The translations under genes and the position numbers were made by a program. The notes under the pieces are model-generated. The model searched no databases. It was not told the origin of the DNA and saw nothing but the letters and a program-made list of their open reading frames with translations. DNA of 64,000 bases from Pseudoxanthomonas sp. J31 (GTDB lineage Bacteria; Pseudomonadota; Gammaproteobacteria; Xanthomonadales; Xanthomonadaceae): assembly GCF_000510725.1 (NCBI RefSeq), contig NZ_AZNZ01000004.1:62001-126000 (forward strand). The letters run 5' to 3'. Within the stretch, counting starts at the first letter, position 1. Each line of letters opens with the position of its first letter. Positions 9,101 to 18,453 of this stretch are shown piece after piece.

Positions 9101-10382
9101 GGCCGGCACCTCCGGGCTGGGCGAACGGGGGCAGCGGCGGCGGCGCGGCGGGCGCCTCCGGCGCCGGCACCGCGACGGTCGCGGCCACCCCGTTGGGGAA
9201 ATTGGACACGATCGAGAACGAGGCGGCGTCGCCATAGGTCAGGCGCAGGCGCTCGCGCAGGTTCTTCAGGCCGATCCCGGTGCCGGCGCTGGCGCCGTTG
9301 CCGAAGCCGCACCCGTCGTCGGCCACGGTGATGGCCACCTGGTCGTCGGCCCGGCGCGCCAGGATCCACACCGTGCCGCCGCCGGGCTTGGGCTCCAGGC
9401 CGTGCTTGATCGCGTTCTCCACCAGGGTCTGCAGCATCATCGACGGCAGCGGCACCTGCTTGAGCGCGTCCGGCACCTCCACCTGCAACTGCAGGCGCGC
9501 GCCCATGCGGATCCTGAGGATCTCAAGGTAGGCGCGGGTGCGCTCCAGCTCCTCGCCCAGGGTGGACAGGGTGTCGTGCTCGCGCGGCAGGGAGTGGCGC
9601 AGGTACTGGATCAGGTGGCCCAGCATCTGCTCGGCGCGCGGCGGGTCGGTGCGCGCCAGCACCTGGGCGTTGGCCAGGGTGTTGTAGAGGAAGTGCGGCT
9701 CGACCTGGGCCTGCAGCAGGTTCAGGCGGGCCACGGTGAGCGCGTTGTCGGTGGCCTCGCGCTCGGCGCGCGCCCGCTCCTCGCGGCGCTGCGCCGCGAC
9801 CTGGTGCGACAGCGCGCGCAGCAGGCTCTCGGCGTTCTCGTAGTTGCTGCCTTCGTCCAGCGCGAACAGGTCGACCCAGTGCGCCGCGTCCGGCTCGCAC
9901 AGCACGGTCACGCCGACCGTGCCGCTGCCCGGGTGCACGGTCGCCAGCACCCGGTCGTGGGTGACGGCGAAGCGCGCCAGCAGGTTCCAGCGCGAGGGCC
10001 GGGCGCCGCCGAACGGGTCCGAGCGGCGCACCCGCGCGCGCAACTGCAGGCTGCCGCGCAGCGGCTCCATGTCCTCCACCCGCGGCAGCTGGCGGATCGC
10101 GTCGGCGACCAGGTCGAAGGCGGCCTCCGCGTCGAGCGGCAGCTCGATCCGCCGCTGCTGGCGGTTGGCCAGCACCGCCGCGTCCAGGCGCCCGGCGAGC
10201 AGGCGTACCCGGCGGATGTGGGTGATCACGCCCAGCACCGCCAGGCCGAAGGTCAGCAGCGCCAGCAGCCAGAAGACACCACCGACGCCGCCGAACATCC
10301 CGGCCCAGACGAAGCCGGCCACGAAGATGGCGACCCACCAGGCGAACAGGATGCGGAACGCGAGGAACAGGCTGGAGGACAC
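9093..10382 (-). CDS. LytS-type sensor histidine kinase
   Basis: About 429 residues from the GTG at 10382. Two N-terminal hydrophobic helices are followed by a cytoplasmic region, the His_kinase motif QAQVEPHFLYNTLANAQVL with the phospho-acceptor His, and an HATPase_c domain with the N box LVENAIKHGLEPK and the G box GTGIGLKNLRERL. It pairs with the overlapping LytTR regulator. The start is uncertain: the frame stays open to 10523, but that extension is Arg/Pro-rich and unlike a membrane leader, and no clear ribosome-binding site precedes the GTG. Confidence 0.88.
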   Translation of the reverse strand: MSSSLFLAFRILFAWWVAIFVAGFVWAGMFGGVGGVFWLLALLTFGLAVLGVITHIRRVRLLAGRLDAAVLANRQQRRIELPLDAEAAFDLVADAIRQLPRVEDMEPLRGSLQLRARVRRSDPFGGARPSRWNLLARFAVTHDRVLATVHPGSGTVGVTVLCEPDAAHWVDLFALDEGSNYENAESLLRALSHQVAAQRREERARAEREATDNALTVARLNLLQAQVEPHFLYNTLANAQVLARTDPPRAEQMLGHLIQYLRHSLPREHDTLSTLGEELERTRAYLEILRIRMGARLQLQVEVPDALKQVPLPSMMLQTLVENAIKHGLEPKPGGGTVWILARRADDQVAITVADDGCGFGNGASAGTGIGLKNLRERLRLTYGDAASFSIVSNFPNGVAATVAVPAPEAPAAPPPLPPFAQPGGAGHA

Positions 10383-10551
10383 GTGGGGCCCGCGGGCTGG
10401 AAGGATGCGGGCGAGGATAGCGGCCGCCGCCGGGAACGGAACCGGGGATGCGACGAAACCGGGAATCGGGCGACGAAACCGGGGGCGGCGGGCGCGCCGG
10501 GCACGCCGGCCGGCGGCATCCACGGCCGGGATGCGCGGCCGGCCTGCGCCT

Positions 10552-10857
10552 TCAGTCGGCGGTGGCGTCGCGGATGCGCTCCCAGACCTGGTCGAACACC
10601 TGGCTGGCCTCGGCCTCGCTGAGCAGGCTCATGGCCACGCTCTCGCGGCGCAGGAACAGCTCCAGGCGCTCGCCCGCGGCGGCGCGCGGGTGGTTGAGGT
10701 AGACGTCGTAGGCGGCGCACAGCACCGGCCAGTAGCGGGCGAAGCTGCGCATGGCCCGGGCCCGGGGCAGCGACTGGTAGCGCTGGCGCCAGTGGTCGCG
10801 TTCGCGGTCGATGTCGATCATGACCGCCTGGCGCGCCGGCGGTAGTGCCTGGGGCAT
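10552..10857 (-). CDS. Hypothetical protein
   Basis: A 101-residue, probably soluble protein rich in Arg and aromatic residues (DHWRQRYQSLPRARAMRSF near residues 21-39). I do not recognise a family. An alternative start (Met13, MIDIDRERDHW) would give 89 residues. It is monocistronic, between the sensor kinase and the flavoprotein gene. A 14-bp near-palindrome (CTTGAACGTTTAAG) at 10971-10984 lies about 115 bp upstream. Confidence 0.6.
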   Translation of the reverse strand: MPQALPPARQAVMIDIDRERDHWRQRYQSLPRARAMRSFARYWPVLCAAYDVYLNHPRAAAGERLELFLRRESVAMSLLSEAEASQVFDQVWERIRDATAD

Positions 10858-11017
10858 TGTCGCGTTCCTGTTGCTGGCGCGTCCCGCGCGCCGGGCCTTC
10901 CCGTGGCCTTCGAGGTTTCCAGCCGCGCCGTCACCCGGCGGTGAAACCGCGCGCAGGAAATACGCGGGTGCTTGAACGTTTAAGCCGGCCGCCGCCGCCG
11001 GCGCGCGTTGCGCCCCC

Positions 11018-12220
11018 TCACGCCGCGGCCAGCGCCTGCCCGGCCGCGTGCCCGGACGCCCAGGCCCACTGGAAGTTGTAGCCGCCCAGCCAGCCGGTGA
11101 CGTCCAGCACCTCGCCGACGAAATGCAGGCCCGGCACCTTGCGCGACTCCATGGTGCTGGAGGACACCTCGCGGGTGTCCACGCCGCCCAGGGTGACCTC
11201 GGCGGTGCGGTAGCCCTCGGTGCCGCTGGCCACCAGCGGCCAGGCCGACAGCACTTCGGCGGCCTTGCGCAGCTGCGGCACGTCGAGCTGGCGCATCGGC
11301 CGGTTCGGCAGCCACAGCTCGCACAGGCGCTGGGCGAAGCGCCGCGGCAGGGCCTCGGCCAGCACGGTCTTCAGCTCCGCGTCCGGGCGCTGCTTCTGCT
11401 GCGCCTGCAGCCATTCCAGGGCGTCGCGCCCGGGCAGCAGGTCCAGCAGCAGCTCGTCGCCCGGCTGCCAGTACGAGGAGATCTGCAGGATCGCCGGGCC
11501 GCTGACGCCGCGGTGGGTGAACAGCATGGCCTCGCGGAAGCTGCGGCCGTTGCAGCGTGCCTCCACCTCCAGGGCCACGCCGGACAGGTCGGCCAGCCGC
11601 TCCAGGTGGCGGCCGGACAGGGTCAGCGGCACCAGGCCGGCGCGGGTGGGCAGCACCGCGTGGCCGAAGCGCCGCGCCAGTTCGTAGCCGAAGCCGGTGG
11701 CGCCCATGCTCGGGATCGACAGCCCGCCGCTGGCCACCACCAGCGCCGGCGCGGCGAAGCGCCCCTGGGTGGTGCGCAGCAGGAAGCCGCCGCCATCGGG
11801 CTGCTCGACCGCCTCCACGCTGCACTGGGTCAGCAACTGCACGCCGCCGGCGGCACATTCGTCCAGCAGCATCCGCACGATCAGCTTGGAGGACACGTCG
11901 CAGAACAGCTGGCCAGGCGCCTTCTCGTGCCAGGCGATGCGGTGGCGGTCCACCATCTCGATGAACTGCCAGGGCGTGTAGCGCGCCAGCGCCGACTTGC
12001 AGAAGTGCGGGTTGGCGGAGAGGTAGTTGGCCGGGCTGGTGTTGGTGTTGGTGAAGTTGCAGCGCCCGCCGCCGGACATGAGGATCTTCTTGCCCGGCTT
12101 GTTGGCATGCTCGACCACCAGCACGCGCAGGCCGCGCTGGCCGGCGGTGAGCGCGCACATCAGCCCGGCGGCGCCGGCGCCGATGACGATGGCGTCGTAG
12201 CGGTCGGGCGCCGCGGCCAT
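11018..12220 (-). CDS. HI0933-type NAD(P)/FAD-dependent oxidoreductase
   Basis: A 400-residue flavoprotein of the HI0933/BaiN/YhiN family. The dinucleotide-binding motif AIVIGAGAAGLMCAL is at about residues 10-24, and the family motif ILMSGGGRCNFTNTN at about 46-60. The C-terminus has the second FAD-contact block GWLGGYNFQWAWASGHAAG. The reaction is unknown for most members. Its ATG shares one base with the yaeQ stop (TGATG), so it is translationally coupled to yaeQ. Confidence 0.9.
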   Translation of the reverse strand: MAAAPDRYDAIVIGAGAAGLMCALTAGQRGLRVLVVEHANKPGKKILMSGGGRCNFTNTNTSPANYLSANPHFCKSALARYTPWQFIEMVDRHRIAWHEKAPGQLFCDVSSKLIVRMLLDECAAGGVQLLTQCSVEAVEQPDGGGFLLRTTQGRFAAPALVVASGGLSIPSMGATGFGYELARRFGHAVLPTRAGLVPLTLSGRHLERLADLSGVALEVEARCNGRSFREAMLFTHRGVSGPAILQISSYWQPGDELLLDLLPGRDALEWLQAQQKQRPDAELKTVLAEALPRRFAQRLCELWLPNRPMRQLDVPQLRKAAEVLSAWPLVASGTEGYRTAEVTLGGVDTREVSSSTMESRKVPGLHFVGEVLDVTGWLGGYNFQWAWASGHAAGQALAAA

Positions 12221-12774
12221 CAGCCTTCCCGTGCGCGCATCCGCGGCACCGGCTGCAGCACCGCCTCGGCGCCGCGCTCGTCCAGCACCCGCACCTCGCC
12301 GTCCTGCACCTGCACGTCAAGGCGCATGCCGCGCGCGTACATGGCCACCAGCGGTTCCAGCTGCGCCGGCGGCAGGTCGAGCACGTCCAGGTTGTGGTGG
12401 CGCGACAGCGCGCCCGCGTTGCGCTCCCACCACAGGTCGGCGGCGCGGCCGCCGTAGTTGAGCACCACCACCCGCGCGGCGCGGTTGCAGGCCTTGCGCA
12501 CGCGCGACTCGTCCGGCTGGCCCAGCTCGATCCACAGCTGCACGTCGCCGGTGTAGTCGCGCAGCCACAGGTCCGGGTCCTCGTCCGTGCTCAGGCCGCG
12601 GCCGAACTCCAGCCGATCCTGCGCATGCAGGGCGAAGGCCAGCACCCGCACCATCAGCCGCTCCCCGGTCTCGGACGGATGCTGGGCCAGGGTCAGCGAA
12701 TGGGCGGCGTAGTAGTGGCGGTCCATGTCGCTGATCTGCAGGTCCACGCGGACCACGGTGGCCTTGAGCGCCAT
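12220..12774 (-). CDS. yaeQ: YaeQ family protein
   Basis: A 184-residue protein starting MALKATVVRVDLQISDMDRHYY, the typical YaeQ N-terminus. Later blocks EDPDLWLRDYTGDVQLWIELGQPDE and VVVLNYG also match. YaeQ has a PD-(D/E)XK-nuclease-like fold and was linked to suppression of an rfaH defect; its molecular role is unclear. It is the first gene of a two-gene operon with the flavoprotein downstream. Confidence 0.93.
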   Translation of the reverse strand: MALKATVVRVDLQISDMDRHYYAAHSLTLAQHPSETGERLMVRVLAFALHAQDRLEFGRGLSTDEDPDLWLRDYTGDVQLWIELGQPDESRVRKACNRAARVVVLNYGGRAADLWWERNAGALSRHHNLDVLDLPPAQLEPLVAMYARGMRLDVQVQDGEVRVLDERGAEAVLQPVPRMRAREG

Positions 12775-12887
12775 GGCAAGTCTCCGGTGCGGCGGCGGGG
12801 GCGCCGCGGGAGGCGCATGATACGCGCCCCGCGGTATCCTTCACCCACCGCGCCGGCGGCTCCGGCACGCACGACAGCTTCCCGAAG

Positions 12888-13130
12888 ATGACCGATACGC
12901 CTCCCGACCGCCTGGCCCTCGACCCGCGCAGCCCCTATTACGACGCCGAAGCGCTCAACCGCGGCGTGGGCGTGCGCTTCAACGGCGAGGAGCGCGACAA
13001 CGTCGAGGAATACTCGGTGAGCGAGGGCTGGATCCGGGTGCAGGTGGGCCGCTCGCGCGACCGCCGCGGCAACCCGATGACGATCAAGATCAAGGGCGTG
13101 GTCGAGCCCTACTACCTGGCGCAAGGCTAG
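12888..13130 (+). CDS. DUF3297 family protein
   Basis: An 80-residue soluble protein with the pattern PDRLALDPRSPYYD followed by VGVRFNGEERDNVEEYSVSEGWIRV and ending KGVVEPYY. This is the conserved small glutathione-peroxidase-associated family DUF3297. It lies divergent from yaeQ with about 113 bp between the two starts. Function unknown. Confidence 0.85.
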   Translation: MTDTPPDRLALDPRSPYYDAEALNRGVGVRFNGEERDNVEEYSVSEGWIRVQVGRSRDRRGNPMTIKIKGVVEPYYLAQG

Positions 13131-13144
13131 GCCGCGCCGCCGCC

Positions 13145-14149
13145 TCAGCCGCGGCAATCCTGCAGCTGCCGGCGCGCATGCCACAGCGCGCGCCGGCCCT
13201 GGTCCCAGGCGCTGTCGGCCGTGGACGGCAGCTGGTGCTGCGCGCGCACCGGGTCGGCGCCCCTGGCCATCGCGTGCTCCACCGCCTGCAGCCGGGCCAG
13301 CGCCTCGCGCAGCGGTTCCAGCAGCTTCTCCATGCGTTCGCGCGGGCAGCGCGGATGCTCGCGCTCCAGCTGCGCCACCTGCTCGCGCAGGCTGCGGCTG
13401 GCGCTGCCGTCCAGGCCCGGCGCGGGCTCGGCACTGATCGGCGCGGCGCGCCAGGCATCGCCGGTGGCCTCGCTGCCCAGGTCGGCCGGGCGTTCGTGGC
13501 GGGCCGGGTTGAACGCCACCTGCGGCGGTCGCCGTGCCTGCGCATGCTGGATCTCCTTGCCCAGCAGGGCCCGGGCGATCTTGCCCTGGGCGCGGGCGAT
13601 GGCCTGCCCGGCCACGTCGGCGATGTCGCCGTCGCTGATCCAGTCGTCGCCGAAGCGGGTGCCGCGGTAGTCCACCGGATTGGGGGGCTGCAGCGGGTCC
13701 TGTCCGGGTACCGGCACCCGCGCCACCGTGCCCTCGGGCAGGTGGATGCGGCCATCGGCGTCGTACAGGTCGATCTGCCGGGCAGGCGCGGCGCCGGAGG
13801 CCGGTACAGGTGCGGCGGGCTGCCGCGGCCCGGTCGCGGTCGTGCCCGCGGCCGACTGCGGGCCCGGCCTCGCGGCGTCCTGCGGCGGCAGGGACGGCAG
13901 CACCGCGCGCGGGACGAGGCGCAGCTGCAGCCGCTCCAGCGGCGCCCCCGGCTCCAGCCGCGGCCGCGCGCTCCACAGCAGCAGCCACGCGCCCAGCGCC
14001 AGCAGCGCCGCGGTCAGTACCGCGGCCACGGCATGGGGCAGCAGCTGCCTGGCGGGGGACTCGTGCAAGCGGGAAGGAATGCGGGCGGGGACAGCAGCAG
14101 ACCGTGCGCGCGGCCGCCGGTTCCCCGGCCGGCGCGCCCGCTCAGCCAC
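13145..14149 (-). CDS. Hypothetical membrane-anchored protein
   Basis: A 334-residue protein with a positively charged N-terminus, one hydrophobic helix (about 38-62, AVAAVLTAALLALGAWLLLW), a proline/alanine-rich linker, and a soluble C-terminal domain that would be periplasmic. Recognisable stretches include IDLYDADGRIHLPEG and YRGTRFGDDWISDGD. A coiled-coil-like region (SLREQVAQLEREHPRCPRER) follows. I do not recognise the family; the layout is common in Xanthomonadaceae. The start may lie further downstream within the basic segment. Confidence 0.6.
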   Translation of the reverse strand: MAERARRPGNRRPRARSAAVPARIPSRLHESPARQLLPHAVAAVLTAALLALGAWLLLWSARPRLEPGAPLERLQLRLVPRAVLPSLPPQDAARPGPQSAAGTTATGPRQPAAPVPASGAAPARQIDLYDADGRIHLPEGTVARVPVPGQDPLQPPNPVDYRGTRFGDDWISDGDIADVAGQAIARAQGKIARALLGKEIQHAQARRPPQVAFNPARHERPADLGSEATGDAWRAAPISAEPAPGLDGSASRSLREQVAQLEREHPRCPRERMEKLLEPLREALARLQAVEHAMARGADPVRAQHQLPSTADSAWDQGRRALWHARRQLQDCRG

Positions 14150-14234
14150 CGGTCGGACAGGCCGGGCGCGTGATCACGCGGCCCACGCGCGATATGCCAG
14201 CATCCGTCCCACCCTCCCCTGCCCCGCGCGCGCG

Positions 14235-16643
14235 ATGCCCCTCGAGCAGCTCCTGGTCCCCGGCACCGAATTCCTGCGCGACGGGGGCCACGTGGCCCAC
14301 CGGGTGGCGATGCACGACTGGTCCGCGCATCCGCTGGGCCCGCCGCAGTCCTGGCCGACCGAACTGAAGACCTCGCTGTCGATGATGCTCGGCTCGCGCT
14401 TCGCCATGTGCCTGGGCTGGGGCCCGGACCTGTTGCTGTTCTACAACGACGCCTACGTCCCGGTGCTGGGGGTCAAGGAGCCCACCGCCCTGGGCCGGCC
14501 GCTGCGCGAGGTCTGGCACGAGCTATGGGACGACGTGCGCGGGATGGCGGAGATGGCCATGTCCGGCACCGCCACCTGGGTCGAGGACATGTACCTGCGC
14601 ATGGAGCGCAATGGCGTGCCCGAGGACACCTGGTGGACCTTCACCTACAGCCCGGTGCGCCAGGCCGACGGCCGGGTCGTGGCCATGCTCTGCATCACCC
14701 ACGAGACCACCCGGCGGGTGCTGACCCAGCGCCGGCTGGCCGACGAACGCGCACGCCTGGCGCGCATGTTCGACCAGGCGCCGGCGTTCATGGCCATGCT
14801 GCGCGGGCCGGAGCACCGCTTCGAGTTCGCCAATGCCGCCTACCTGCGCCTGGTCGGGCGCGACGACCTGGTCGGCCGCACCGTGGCCGAGGCGCTGCCG
14901 GAGGTGGTGCGCCAGGGCTGGATGCCGGTGCTGGACGAGGTCTACCGCAGCGGCCGCCCGCACGCCGAGCAGGACGCACGCTTCGTCGCCGAACCGGAGC
15001 ACGGCGCGCCGCAGGAGCACTACCTGGACTTCGTGTTCCAGCCGTTCACCGACCAGGACGGCAGCATCGGCGGGCTGGTGCTGGTGGGCATGGACAACAC
15101 CCGCCGCACCCGCACCGAGCAGGCGCTGCGCCGGCGCGAGGCCGAGCTGGAACAGCTCAACCGCGAACTCGAGCAGCGGGTGGCCGAGCACGCCCACGAA
15201 CGCTCGCTCAACTGGCAGGTCACCCCCGACATGCTGGGCGTGTTCGACCGCGACGGCATCCTCGAGCGCAGCAACCCGGCCTGGCAGCAGGTACTGGGCT
15301 GGAGCCACGAGGAGCTGGCCGCGCGGCCGATGCGCGAGCTGCTGCACCCGGGCGACCGCGGGGCGGCGGCCGCGGCATGCCAGCGCCTGCACGCCGGCGA
15401 ACCCCTGCTGGGCTTCGAGTGCCGCATGCGCGCACGCGACGGCAGCTACCGCACGCTGTCGTGGGTGGCCACGCCGCAGGGCGGCAAGTTCTACTGCAGC
15501 GCGCGCGATGTCACCGCGCACCGCGCCGCGGTGGCGGCGCTGGCCGAGTCGCAGGCGCAGCTGCGCAACCTGTTCGAGACCAGCTTCCAGCTGCAGGGCA
15601 TGTGCGCCCTCGACGGCACCCTGCTGGACGCCAACCAGGCCGCGCTGGCGATGATCGGCGCCAGCCGCGAGGACGTGGTCGGGCGGACGTTCTGGGACAC
15701 CCCCTGGTTCGCCGGCACCCCGGGCATGCCGGAGCGGATCCGCGCCGGCGTGCTGCGCGCGGCCGCCGGCGAGCCGGTGCACGACGAGCTGGAACTGGTG
15801 CTGCCCGACGGCCGCCGCGTGCTGGAGCTTTCGCTGCGCCCGTTCCGCGGCGCCGACGGGCGGATCACCGCGGTGGTGCAGGAGGCGATCGACATCACCG
15901 AGCGGCGCATCGCCGAGGAAGCCCTGCGCCAGTCGCAGAAGCTGGAGGCGATGGGCCAGCTCACCGGCGGCGTGGCGCACGACTTCAACAACCTGCTGGC
16001 GCCGATCATGGCCGCGCTGGAACTGGCGGCCGACCCGGCCGCCAACCCGGAGCGGCGCGCGCGCACCATCGCCGTGGCGCGGCAGTCCACGGAGCGCGCG
16101 GCGATGCTGGTGCAGCGCCTGCTGGCGTTCGCGCGCAAGCAGCCGCTGCAGACCGTGGTGGTGGACGTGTGCGCGCTGCTGGAAGGGATCGGCGCGCTGA
16201 TGCGCTCCAGCTTCGATCCGCGGGTGCGGATCCAGGTCCGCGCCGGGGCCGATACCCCGCCGGCACGCGCGGACTGGAACCAGCTGGAGATGGCCCTGCT
16301 CAACCTCGGCGTGAACGCCCGCGACGCCATGCCCGAGGGCGGCACCCTGACCCTGTCCGCGCGCAGCGCCGAGGTGCCCGGTCCCGGTGCGCCGCGCGCC
16401 CTGCCGGCCGGGCGCTACGCGGTGATCACCGTCGCCGATACCGGCGCGGGCATGGACGAGGCCACCCGCGCGCGGGCGATCGAGCCGTTCTTCTCCACCA
16501 AGGGCGTGGGCAAGGGTACCGGCCTGGGCCTGTCGATGGCGCACGGCCTGGCCCTGCAGCTGGGCGGCTGCCTTCACATCGACAGCGCACCCGGCAAAGG
16601 CACCATGGTCGAGCTTTGGCTGCCGTCCGCCGGCGAGCCGTGA
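14235..16643 (+). CDS. Multi-PAS sensor histidine kinase
   Basis: An 802-residue kinase without transmembrane helices. Three or four PAS-type sensory modules (about 20-150, 165-285, 330-430 and 440-560) precede the His box [18 protein letters not shown] (near 575) and an HATPase domain with [10 protein letters not shown] and [15 protein letters not shown]. Enzymes with the HDFNNLL box usually carry a C-terminal receiver; here that receiver is the separate gene 17 bp downstream. The ATG at 14235 begins just before the first PAS module, while the frame upstream is antisense to the neighbouring gene. Signal unknown. Confidence 0.9.
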   Translation: MPLEQLLVPGTEFLRDGGHVAHRVAMHDWSAHPLGPPQSWPTELKTSLSMMLGSRFAMCLGWGPDLLLFYNDAYVPVLGVKEPTALGRPLREVWHELWDDVRGMAEMAMSGTATWVEDMYLRMERNGVPEDTWWTFTYSPVRQADGRVVAMLCITHETTRRVLTQRRLADERARLARMFDQAPAFMAMLRGPEHRFEFANAAYLRLVGRDDLVGRTVAEALPEVVRQGWMPVLDEVYRSGRPHAEQDARFVAEPEHGAPQEHYLDFVFQPFTDQDGSIGGLVLVGMDNTRRTRTEQALRRREAELEQLNRELEQRVAEHAHERSLNWQVTPDMLGVFDRDGILERSNPAWQQVLGWSHEELAARPMRELLHPGDRGAAAAACQRLHAGEPLLGFECRMRARDGSYRTLSWVATPQGGKFYCSARDVTAHRAAVAALAESQAQLRNLFETSFQLQGMCALDGTLLDANQAALAMIGASREDVVGRTFWDTPWFAGTPGMPERIRAGVLRAAAGEPVHDELELVLPDGRRVLELSLRPFRGADGRITAVVQEAIDITERRIAEEALRQSQKLEAMGQLTGGVAHDFNNLLAPIMAALELAADPAANPERRARTIAVARQSTERAAMLVQRLLAFARKQPLQTVVVDVCALLEGIGALMRSSFDPRVRIQVRAGADTPPARADWNQLEMALLNLGVNARDAMPEGGTLTLSARSAEVPGPGAPRALPAGRYAVITVADTGAGMDEATRARAIEPFFSTKGVGKGTGLGLSMAHGLALQLGGCLHIDSAPGKGTMVELWLPSAGEP

Positions 16644-16660
16644 CCCTGAGGGAGATCCCC

Positions 16661-17038
16661 GTGGCAACCGCGCCACCGAACCCGCCGCGCATCGCCCTGG
16701 TCGTCGACGACGAACCGGGCGTGCGCATGTGCACCGCCGACGTCCTGCTGGACATGGGCTACGAGGTGGTGGAGGCCGGCTCGGCCGAGGAAGCCCTGTC
16801 CGAACTGGACCGCGGCCTGCGTCCCACCCTGGTGGTCACCGACCACCTGATGCCGGGCATGTCCGGCGCCGACCTGGCGCGCGAGGTGGTCGGCCGCAAC
16901 CCCGGCACGCCGGTGATCGTGGTTTCCGGCTACACCAACGTGGAGCTGGATCCATCGCTGGTGCGGCTGTCCAAGCCGTTCCGGCTCAGCGACCTGCGCG
17001 AGTGTGTCGTCGCCGCTACCGCGGCGCGGGATTCGTGA
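16661..17038 (+). CDS. Single-domain response regulator
   Basis: A 125-residue CheY-like receiver with the acidic pair in VVDDEPG, phospho-acceptor Asp in VVTDHLMPGMSG, conserved Ser/Thr region VIVVSGYTN and Lys in RLSKPFRL. There is no output domain. The GTG at 16661 is preceded by GAGGGAGATCCCC, a good ribosome-binding site; a GTG at 16640 overlapping the kinase stop is the alternative. It probably receives phosphate from the upstream PAS kinase, acting as its detached receiver. The stop codon lies inside a short CGGGATTCGTGATT repeat. Confidence 0.88.
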   Translation: MATAPPNPPRIALVVDDEPGVRMCTADVLLDMGYEVVEAGSAEEALSELDRGLRPTLVVTDHLMPGMSGADLAREVVGRNPGTPVIVVSGYTNVELDPSLVRLSKPFRLSDLRECVVAATAARDS

Positions 17039-17054
17039 TTCGGGATTCGTGATT
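17027..17054. repeat. Tandem 14-bp repeat of the GGGATTCG type
   Basis: Two perfect head-to-tail copies of CGGGATTCGTGATT. The first contains the stop codon of the receiver gene. GGATTCG-type heptad runs are, from general knowledge, frequent between Xanthomonad genes. Confidence 0.7.
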
Positions 17055-17066
17055 CGGCCGCCAGGC

Positions 17067-17098
17067 GCATGCGGCCGGCGCTGGGGCCGGCCGCATGC
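17067..17098. terminator. Hairpin between convergent genes
   Basis: A perfect 12-bp inverted repeat (GCATGCGGCCGG / CCGGCCGCATGC) with an 8-base loop lies between the ends of the receiver gene and fabV. No T-run follows on either strand, so it may stabilise or separate transcripts rather than act as a classical intrinsic terminator. Confidence 0.5.
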
Positions 17099-17121
17099 GA
17101 TGCCAGGTCGATGCGAGCCTG

Positions 17122-18324
17122 TTACTCGGCCAGGTCGATGACGTCGAAGGCGGCCACGGGGTCGACCTCGGCGTCGTAGTCCACGTCCTCGCGCTCGAAG
17201 CCGAACAGCTTCAGGAAGTCGCGCTTGTAGCTGGCGTAGTCGGTGATCTGGAACAGGTTCTCGGTGGTGACCTGCGGCCACAGGTCGCGGCAGGCCTGCT
17301 GCACGTCGTCGCGCAGCTCGCGGTCGTCCAGGCGCAGGCGGTTGGACTCGTCGGCCGGCGGCGGGTTGTCGCTGTACAGGTGCTCGCGGAAGGTGCGCTC
17401 CAGCTGCTCGATCGGGCCCTCGTGCAGGCCCTTGTCCTTCATGATCCGGTAGACGATGGCGATGTACAGCGGCATCACCGGGATCGCGGCGCTGGCCTGG
17501 GTGACCACCGACTTGAGCACGGCCACGTTGGCCGAACCGCCCGTCGGCTTCAGCCTGGCGTCGATGGCGTGGGCGGCGCGGTCCAGGTCCTCCTTGGCCT
17601 TGCCCAGGGCGCCATGCCAGTAGATCGGCCAGGTGATCTCGGTGCCGATGTAGCTGAAGGCCACGGTCTTGGCGTTAGGCGCCAGCACGCCGGCCTTGGA
17701 CAGGGCGTCGATCCACAGCTCCCAGTCCTCGCCACCCATCACCTTCACGGTGTCGGCGACTTCCTGCTCGGTGGCCGGCTCGACCGTGGCCTCGATCACC
17801 TGGTCGCGGTTGGTGTCCACCGCGGTGGCCTTGTACGGCTGGCCGATCGGCTTGAGCGCCGAGCGCTTGAGCTCGCCGGTATCCGGCAGGCGGCGCACGG
17901 GCGAGGCCAGCGAGTACACGACCAGGTCGACCGGGCCGCCCATCTCGCCGATCAGCTCGATGGCCTTGGCGCGGACCTCGTCGGAGAAGGCGTCGCCGTT
18001 GATCGAGCGGCTCCACAGGCCGGCGGCCTTGGCCTGGCGGTCGAACTCGGCGGAGTTGTACCAGCCCGGGTTGCCCGGCTTCTTCTCGGTGCCGGGCTTC
18101 TCGAAGAACACGCCCAGGGTGGCGGCGCCGTAGCCGAAGGCGGCGGTGATACGCGCGGCCAGGCCGTAGCCGGTGGAGGCGCCGATCACCAGCACCCGCT
18201 TCGGCCCGCCCTCGCGCTTGCCCTGGGACTGCACGTAGCGGATCTGGTCCTGCACGTTCTTCGCGCACCCTTCGGGGTGGGCGGTGGTGCAGATGAAGCC
18301 TCGGACTTTGGGATGGATGACCAC
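17122..18324 (-). CDS. fabV: Enoyl-[acyl-carrier-protein] reductase FabV
   Basis: A 400-residue reductase that carries out the last step of fatty-acid elongation (trans-2-enoyl-ACP to acyl-ACP, NADH-dependent). It shows the N-terminal [20 protein letters not shown], the cofactor-binding stretch [16 protein letters not shown] (about 44-59) and the FabV active-site pattern Y-x8-K in [10 protein letters not shown] (near 235-245). FabV is the triclosan-insensitive enoyl reductase typical of Xanthomonas and its relatives. It appears monocistronic. Confidence 0.97.
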   Translation of the reverse strand: MVIHPKVRGFICTTAHPEGCAKNVQDQIRYVQSQGKREGGPKRVLVIGASTGYGLAARITAAFGYGAATLGVFFEKPGTEKKPGNPGWYNSAEFDRQAKAAGLWSRSINGDAFSDEVRAKAIELIGEMGGPVDLVVYSLASPVRRLPDTGELKRSALKPIGQPYKATAVDTNRDQVIEATVEPATEQEVADTVKVMGGEDWELWIDALSKAGVLAPNAKTVAFSYIGTEITWPIYWHGALGKAKEDLDRAAHAIDARLKPTGGSANVAVLKSVVTQASAAIPVMPLYIAIVYRIMKDKGLHEGPIEQLERTFREHLYSDNPPPADESNRLRLDDRELRDDVQQACRDLWPQVTTENLFQITDYASYKRDFLKLFGFEREDVDYDAEVDPVAAFDVIDLAE

Positions 18325-18453
18325 GCGGACTCTCTCTGAAGCGGAAAGGGACGCGGGCGCGCGGGCGCCGCGGAAGCGCCACAGTCTAAGTGGTCCGGCC
18401 GGAAAACGACCCTCCCGGGGCGTATGGAGCGCGCCATCGCGGCGCGGCGCGGC

